A program made the position numbers and the translations under genes. A stretch of DNA of 64,000 nt from Pseudomonas parafulva NBRC 16636 = DSM 17004 (GTDB taxonomy: Bacteria; Pseudomonadota; Gammaproteobacteria; Pseudomonadales; Pseudomonadaceae): positions 248,001-312,000 of the forward strand of contig NZ_BBIU01000005.1 of NCBI RefSeq assembly GCF_000730645.1. The letters are read 5' to 3'. The notes below the pieces were generated by a model. It saw only the letters and a program-made list of their open reading frames with translations, was not told the origin of the DNA and did not search any database. Position 1 is the first letter of the stretch. Each line of letters begins with the position of its first letter. Shown here one piece after another: positions 60,055-64,000 of this stretch.

Positions 60055-61338
60055 GTGAACCCAGCCCAAGACATTCTGCAAAGCACTGACCAGCACGTCG
60101 ACAGCGCACGCCTGTGGCAATCGCTGATGGACCTGGCCCGCCTGGGGGCCACTGCAAAAGGCGGTGTCTGCCGCCTGGCCCTGACCGACCTGGACCGCCA
60201 GGCCCGTGACCTGTTCGTGCAGTGGTGCGAAGAGGCCGGGTGCACGGTCAGCATCGATGGTGTAGGCAACCTGTTTGCCCGCCGCCCCGGGCGCAACCCG
60301 GCGCTGCCACCGGTGATGACGGGCAGCCACATCGATACGCAGCCCACGGGTGGCAAGTTCGATGGCTGCTTTGGGGTGATGGCTGGCCTGGAGGTGATCC
60401 GCACCCTCAACGACCTGGGCGTTGAAACCGAGGCGCCGCTGGAGGTGGTGGTGTGGACCAACGAAGAGGGCTCGCGTTTTGCGCCGTGCATGATGGGCTC
60501 AGGCGTGTTCGCCGGTAAATTCAGCCTGGCTGACACGTTGGCCAAGCGTGATGCCCAGGGCACAAGCGTCGGCGAGGCCCTGGGTGCCATAGGCTATGCC
60601 GGGCCCCGCAGCGTGACTGGCCACCCGGTGGGTGCGTACTTCGAGGCACATATCGAACAAGGCCCGATTCTGGAAGACCAGGCCAAAACCATCGGGGTGG
60701 TGCTGGGGGCACTGGGCCAGAAGTGGTTCGACCTGACCTTGCGTGGGGTCGAAGCGCATGCCGGCCCCACCCCCATGCACCTGCGCAAGGACGCCCTGGT
60801 AGGTGCGGCGGCCGTGGTACAGGCGGTAAACCATACCGCGCTGGCTCACCAGCCCCACGCCTGTGGCACAGTGGGTTGCCTGCAAGCGTACCCCGGCTCG
60901 CGCAACGTGATACCCGGGGAGGTGCGCATGACCCTGGACTTCCGGCACCTTGAGGGTGAACGGCTGGATGCGATGATTGCTGAAGTGCGCGGGGTGATCG
61001 AGGCCACCTGTGCCACCCATGGCCTGGCCCATGAGCTGGTGCCTACGGCAGACTTCCCGGCCTTGTACTTCGACAAAGGTTGTGTCGACGCGGTGCGCCA
61101 GTCGGCCGAGGCGCTGGGTTTGCCGCACATGGACATCGTCAGCGGGGCAGGGCACGACGCGATCTTCCTGGCAGAGCTGGGCCCGGCAGGGATGATCTTC
61201 GTGCCCTGCGAGAATGGCATCAGCCATAACGAGATCGAGAACGCCACGGCGGAGGACTTGGCTGCGGGCTGTGCGGTGTTGCTGCGAGCGATGCTGGCGG
61301 CTTCCCAGGCGGTGGCCAAGGCGCAGCTGGCGGCCTAG
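60055..61338 (+). CDS. Zn-dependent amidohydrolase (beta-ureidopropionase / N-carbamoyl amino acid hydrolase type)
   Basis: 427 residues from the GTG at 60055 (GAGGA nine bases upstream); ATG 60037 is an alternative. M20 peptidase/HyuC-type motifs: metal His in MTGSHIDTQPTGGKFDG (about residues 83-99), NEEGSRFAPCMMGSGVFAG, EAHIEQGPILE, the dimerisation domain with RNVIPGEVRMTLDFRH, and SGAGHDAIFLAE. In the pyrimidine pathway it would hydrolyse N-carbamoyl-beta-alanine to beta-alanine, CO2 and ammonia. Allantoate amidohydrolase is the alternative, but the neighbours argue against it. Follows the permease by 53 bases. Confidence 0.88.
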   Translation: MNPAQDILQSTDQHVDSARLWQSLMDLARLGATAKGGVCRLALTDLDRQARDLFVQWCEEAGCTVSIDGVGNLFARRPGRNPALPPVMTGSHIDTQPTGGKFDGCFGVMAGLEVIRTLNDLGVETEAPLEVVVWTNEEGSRFAPCMMGSGVFAGKFSLADTLAKRDAQGTSVGEALGAIGYAGPRSVTGHPVGAYFEAHIEQGPILEDQAKTIGVVLGALGQKWFDLTLRGVEAHAGPTPMHLRKDALVGAAAVVQAVNHTALAHQPHACGTVGCLQAYPGSRNVIPGEVRMTLDFRHLEGERLDAMIAEVRGVIEATCATHGLAHELVPTADFPALYFDKGCVDAVRQSAEALGLPHMDIVSGAGHDAIFLAELGPAGMIFVPCENGISHNEIENATAEDLAAGCAVLLRAMLAASQAVAKAQLAA

Positions 61339-62298
61339 TCAGGATGCTGGCACCAGCAAGCCATCGCGCCCCAGGTGGTAGCGCTGCAGGTCGGCGGCCA
61401 AGGTCAGGTTGCCGCGATAATGCGCCTGGGCTTCGTGGCGTACGTCGTCGATGGAGGGGCTGCGTTGCGGGTCTGCCTGGTAGCGGGCGCTGAAGTGCGT
61501 CAGCACCAGGTTTCGTACCCCGGCGCTCTCGGCCATGTGCGCGACATCAGCGGCGGTGCTGTGGCCGTAGGTAACCCCTGTGCGTTCCACCGCCGGCTGG
61601 GTAAACGTGGCCTCGTGCACCAATACGTCGGCATCGGCTGCCACCCCTGCCAGCAAGTCGGGGGTATCGTTATCCCCGCAGATAATGACCCGGCGCGGCG
61701 CACGGCCCGGGCTCAGGTAATCGGCGGCATCCAGCGCACGTTCACCATGCTGCACAGGCAGGCCCTTTGCCAAATCCCCCCACAGCGGGCCGCGCGGGAT
61801 GCCTTCGGCGTCCAGGCGGTCGGTGTTCAGGCGCGGCTGCGGACACACTTCGTCGAATACATACCCCACGCTGGGGACTCGATGGGAGAGCGCGACGGTG
61901 GTGACCCTGACCGTGCCGTTCTGCCAACCCTCGAAACCTTCCACCGCCAGTAGCCGCAGCTCGAAAGACAGGTGGCTGTCGGTAGCCGCAAGGCTCAGGC
62001 GCAGCCAAGGGTGCAACGCCTCAGGCAACACCACGTCCAGGGGATCGCGCCGGCCATTCATGCTTGCACTGGACAACAGGCCGGGCAGGCCCAGGCAATG
62101 ATCGCCATGCACATGGGTGATGAAAATGCCCGCCAGGTCCTGGGCGGACAACGGCGTGTGCAACAGGCGGTGCTGGGTACCTTCACCACAGTCCACCAGG
62201 TACCAGCCTCTGCCCGTGGTTTCGAGCAGCGCTGTGGCACTGACATTGCGGGCCTTGGTCGGCACTCCGGCCGAAGTGCCGAGAAACAGCAGGTCCAT
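61339..62298 (-). CDS. rnz: Ribonuclease Z
   Basis: A metallo-beta-lactamase-fold endonuclease of 319 residues that matures tRNA 3' ends. Motifs: [20 protein letters not shown] at the start, the Zn-binding [15 protein letters not shown] (about 59-73), a histidine in HEATF and a C-terminal [10 protein letters not shown]. The N-terminal FLGTS and the short length match the RNase Z short form. Its stop directly abuts that of the convergent amidohydrolase gene. Confidence 0.94.
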   Translation of the reverse strand: MDLLFLGTSAGVPTKARNVSATALLETTGRGWYLVDCGEGTQHRLLHTPLSAQDLAGIFITHVHGDHCLGLPGLLSSASMNGRRDPLDVVLPEALHPWLRLSLAATDSHLSFELRLLAVEGFEGWQNGTVRVTTVALSHRVPSVGYVFDEVCPQPRLNTDRLDAEGIPRGPLWGDLAKGLPVQHGERALDAADYLSPGRAPRRVIICGDNDTPDLLAGVAADADVLVHEATFTQPAVERTGVTYGHSTAADVAHMAESAGVRNLVLTHFSARYQADPQRSPSIDDVRHEAQAHYRGNLTLAADLQRYHLGRDGLLVPAS

Positions 62299-62337
62299 TC
62301 TTACTCCTGTAATGGCCGGCTTATGCCGGGGCGGTGT

Positions 62338-62898
62338 TCAGTTCATGGCTTTGGTATCAGCCTGGCGCCACACCAGCTTGCTGGTGTCGTAACCCTGATC
62401 ACGGGCGATGCCCAGCAACTGGTCGCGGGTCTGGTCGGGGATGGCGGGGGTGCGTGACAGCAGCCACAGGTATTCCCGGTTCGGGTGGCCTACCAGCGCG
62501 ACGCGGTAGTCCTTGTCGTGGTACAGCACCCAGTACTCGCCTTTGGTCAGGTCCGGTGCCAGGCGGCTGAACCAGTTGTCGAAGCGTACCCACAGCTTGT
62601 CGGTACTGCCAGCCTGCTGGGCCTCGGCAATGCCATTGGCCTCGTTCCACTCGCCGTCCTTCTCCTTGCAGCGGTTGGTGACGTCGATGCGGCCGTCGGT
62701 GCGCAGGGCATAGTGGGCCTCGGACTGCACGCAGTTGCGCTGGAAGAACATTGGCAGGCGCGCCAGTTCGTACCAGGTGCCCTGGTAGCGTTGCAGGTCC
62801 ACTTGCTGAGTGCGCGGCGGGGCGGGGTGATCGTTGCCGGCGCAGCCGTAAAGGGCCAGGGCCATGCAGGAAAGCATCAATGCCTTGCGTATCGCCAT
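62338..62898 (-). CDS. blc: Outer-membrane lipocalin lipoprotein (Blc-like)
   Basis: 186 residues from ATG 62898 (GGGAGAAACGC upstream). A signal peptide ends in the lipobox ALYGC with the lipidated Cys near residue 19. The lipocalin signature follows as DLQRYQGTWYELARLPMFFQ (GxW motif), then NRCKEKDGEWNEANGIA and YWVLYHDKDYRVALVGHPNR. Blc-type lipocalins bind lipids at the outer membrane and are often stress-induced. Longer upstream frames lack a ribosome-binding site. Confidence 0.92.
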   Translation of the reverse strand: MAIRKALMLSCMALALYGCAGNDHPAPPRTQQVDLQRYQGTWYELARLPMFFQRNCVQSEAHYALRTDGRIDVTNRCKEKDGEWNEANGIAEAQQAGSTDKLWVRFDNWFSRLAPDLTKGEYWVLYHDKDYRVALVGHPNREYLWLLSRTPAIPDQTRDQLLGIARDQGYDTSKLVWRQADTKAMN

Positions 62899-63060
62899 TG
62901 CGTTTCTCCCGAAAGTTGGGTGCCTGAATGTTTCGATGCCAGGCGCGAGCAAAAGTTGTGCGCAATCGCACGATGCACCAGTCCCGGTTTTGGCAGACGT
63001 GCAGCCACCTGCCTGGGTTACCATCGATGACATTGCCTTTTACCCATAGGAGTATCGCCC

Positions 63061-63873
63061 ATGGCCGAGTACAGCGCGTTCAAGGTCGAACTGATCGACA
63101 ACATCGCACACGTCCAGATCAACCGGCCTGAAAAGCTCAATGCCATGAATGCGGCATTCTGGGAGGAGATCATCGACATCTTCCAGTGGGTGGACGACAC
63201 CGATGCCATACGGGTGGTGGTCATCAGTGGCGCCGGCAAGCATTTTTCTGCCGGCATCGACCTGGCGCTACTGGCGTCGGTGGCGGGCCAGCTGGGCAAG
63301 GATGTGGGGCGCAATGCGCGGCTGTTGCGCAAGACCATCCTGCGCATGCAGGCTTCGTTCAATGCGGTGGATCAATGCCGCAAGCCAGTGCTGGCGGCGG
63401 TGCAGGGCTACTGCATCGGCGGGGCCATCGACCTGATATCAGCCTGCGACATGCGCTATTGCAGCGCTGACGCGCAGTTTTCCATCAAGGAAATCGACAT
63501 GGGCATGGCGGCCGATGTCGGCACGCTGCAACGTTTGCCACGTATCATCAGCGACGGCATGATGCGGGAGCTGGCCTACACCGGGCGCAATGTGGAGGCT
63601 GACGAGGCGCTGCGCATCGGCCTGGTGAACCGCGTGTACGATGACGCTGCTACCCTGCTGGACGGGGTTTTTGCCATGGCCCGCGACATTGCCGCAAAAT
63701 CGCCCATTGCCGTGGCCGGTACCAAGCACCTGCTCAGCTACATGCGCGACCACCGCATTGATGACGGCCTCGACTACATCGCTACCTGGAACGCTGCGAT
63801 GCTGCAGTCCGAAGACCTTCGGCTGGCGATGGCAGCGCACATGAGCAAACAGAAACCGACGTTCACCGACTGA
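63061..63873 (+). CDS. Crotonase-family enoyl-CoA hydratase/isomerase
   Basis: 270 residues. Oxyanion-hole segments are ISGAGKHFSAGIDLALLASV (about 56-75) and VQGYCIGGAIDLISACDMRY (about 114-133). Acidic residues in FSIKEIDMGMAADVGTLQRL (about 140-160) lie where delta(3,5)-delta(2,4)-dienoyl-CoA isomerases have catalytic Asp/Glu, and MGMAADVGTLQRLP is typical of that subgroup. It probably acts in beta-oxidation of unsaturated acyl-CoAs. AGGAG precedes the ATG by eight bases. Confidence 0.88.
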   Translation: MAEYSAFKVELIDNIAHVQINRPEKLNAMNAAFWEEIIDIFQWVDDTDAIRVVVISGAGKHFSAGIDLALLASVAGQLGKDVGRNARLLRKTILRMQASFNAVDQCRKPVLAAVQGYCIGGAIDLISACDMRYCSADAQFSIKEIDMGMAADVGTLQRLPRIISDGMMRELAYTGRNVEADEALRIGLVNRVYDDAATLLDGVFAMARDIAAKSPIAVAGTKHLLSYMRDHRIDDGLDYIATWNAAMLQSEDLRLAMAAHMSKQKPTFTD

Positions 63874-63907
63874 CAACCCCGGGGACGCGTCTTACAGGAA
63901 CCCTGAT

Positions 63908-64000
63908 ATGTCAGCACGCTGGACCACTGCAGTACTCGACCCCCAGATCACCGGCGGCCTGGCAGTGGCCCGTAGCCCGGAAGGGTTTCTGGTGGCCGAC
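63908..64000 (+). CDS. nudC: Probable NADH pyrophosphatase NudC, N-terminal fragment
   Basis: ATG 63908 with AGGAA upstream opens a frame of 31 codons to the window edge: MSARWTTAVLDPQITGGLAV and ARSPEGFLVAD. This start resembles Pseudomonas NudC proteins, which remove NAD caps and hydrolyse NADH. The Nudix box lies outside the window, so the call rests on the N-terminus only. Confidence 0.5.
   Translation, partial: MSARWTTAVLDPQITGGLAVARSPEGFLVAD

Noticed and set aside
60055..61338. Allantoate amidohydrolase as the primary call
   Set aside because: The sequence family allows it, but all neighbours belong to pyrimidine reduction, favouring beta-ureidopropionase.

Overview
The window is chromosomal DNA of a Pseudomonas, most likely of the P. 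putida group. This is inferred from gene content and order (gacA-uvrC-pgsA-tRNA-Gly; the liu operon; the glgE/treS/glgB and glgA/treZ/malQ/treY/glgX blocks beside gnd-zwf; the reductive pyrimidine operon), a clear PrrF small RNA with its Fur box, and Pseudomonas-type REP repeats. Core genes look GC-rich with tight operon spacing. Two visibly AT-richer stretches (about 6.7-12.6 kb and 15.3-18.9 kb) look acquired.

Layout. 1-5.26 kb: core genes (phosphate permease, acetyltransferase, XRE regulator, gacA, uvrC, pgsA, tRNA-Gly with promoter and terminator). 5.26-12.8 kb: an accessory island downstream of tRNA-Gly holding a REP repeat, a truncated IS110-type transposase, a Shedu-type (DUF4263) anti-phage nuclease and a large STAND NTPase/nuclease gene interrupted by one in-frame amber codon. 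12.8-15.2 kb: a DMT exporter divergent from a MocR-type regulator. 15.5-18.9 kb: a compact operon made of a 22-codon peptide gene, a strong hairpin, a SagB-type flavin dehydrogenase, an AurF-like diiron protein and a Bcr/CflA exporter. It looks like a small peptide-derived (RiPP-like) natural product pathway and is the best candidate here for an undescribed system. 18.9-22.1 kb: glutaminase, a sigma region 4-DUF4880 fusion, PrrF, a DUF6124 protein and an S24-like repressor that lacks the protease serine. 22.1-29.6 kb: liuABCD (leucine/isovalerate degradation) divergent from an acyl-CoA synthetase across two perfect LiuR-like palindromes. 29.6-53.3 kb: trehalose/alpha-glucan metabolism, with glgE-treS/pep2-glgB on the plus strand, glgA-treZ-malQ-treY-DUF2934-glgX on the minus strand, then gnd-zwf-glucoamylase. 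53.4-61.3 kb: reductive pyrimidine catabolism (RutR-like regulator, preA/preT, dihydropyrimidinase, NCS1 permease, amidohydrolase). 61.3-64 kb: RNase Z, a lipocalin lipoprotein, a crotonase-family enzyme and the start of a probable nudC.

How the genes work together. TreS/Pep2 turns trehalose into maltose and maltose-1-phosphate. GlgE and GlgB build branched alpha-glucan from maltose-1-phosphate. GlgX debranches it, TreY/TreZ convert linear glucan back to trehalose, and MalQ and the GH15 enzyme recycle short glucans to glucose, which can feed Zwf/Gnd for NADPH. No glgC is visible. In the pyrimidine block the permease imports the base, PreAT reduces it, dihydropyrimidinase opens the ring and the amidohydrolase releases the beta-amino acid. 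The island genes suggest layered phage defence, part of it now inactivated.
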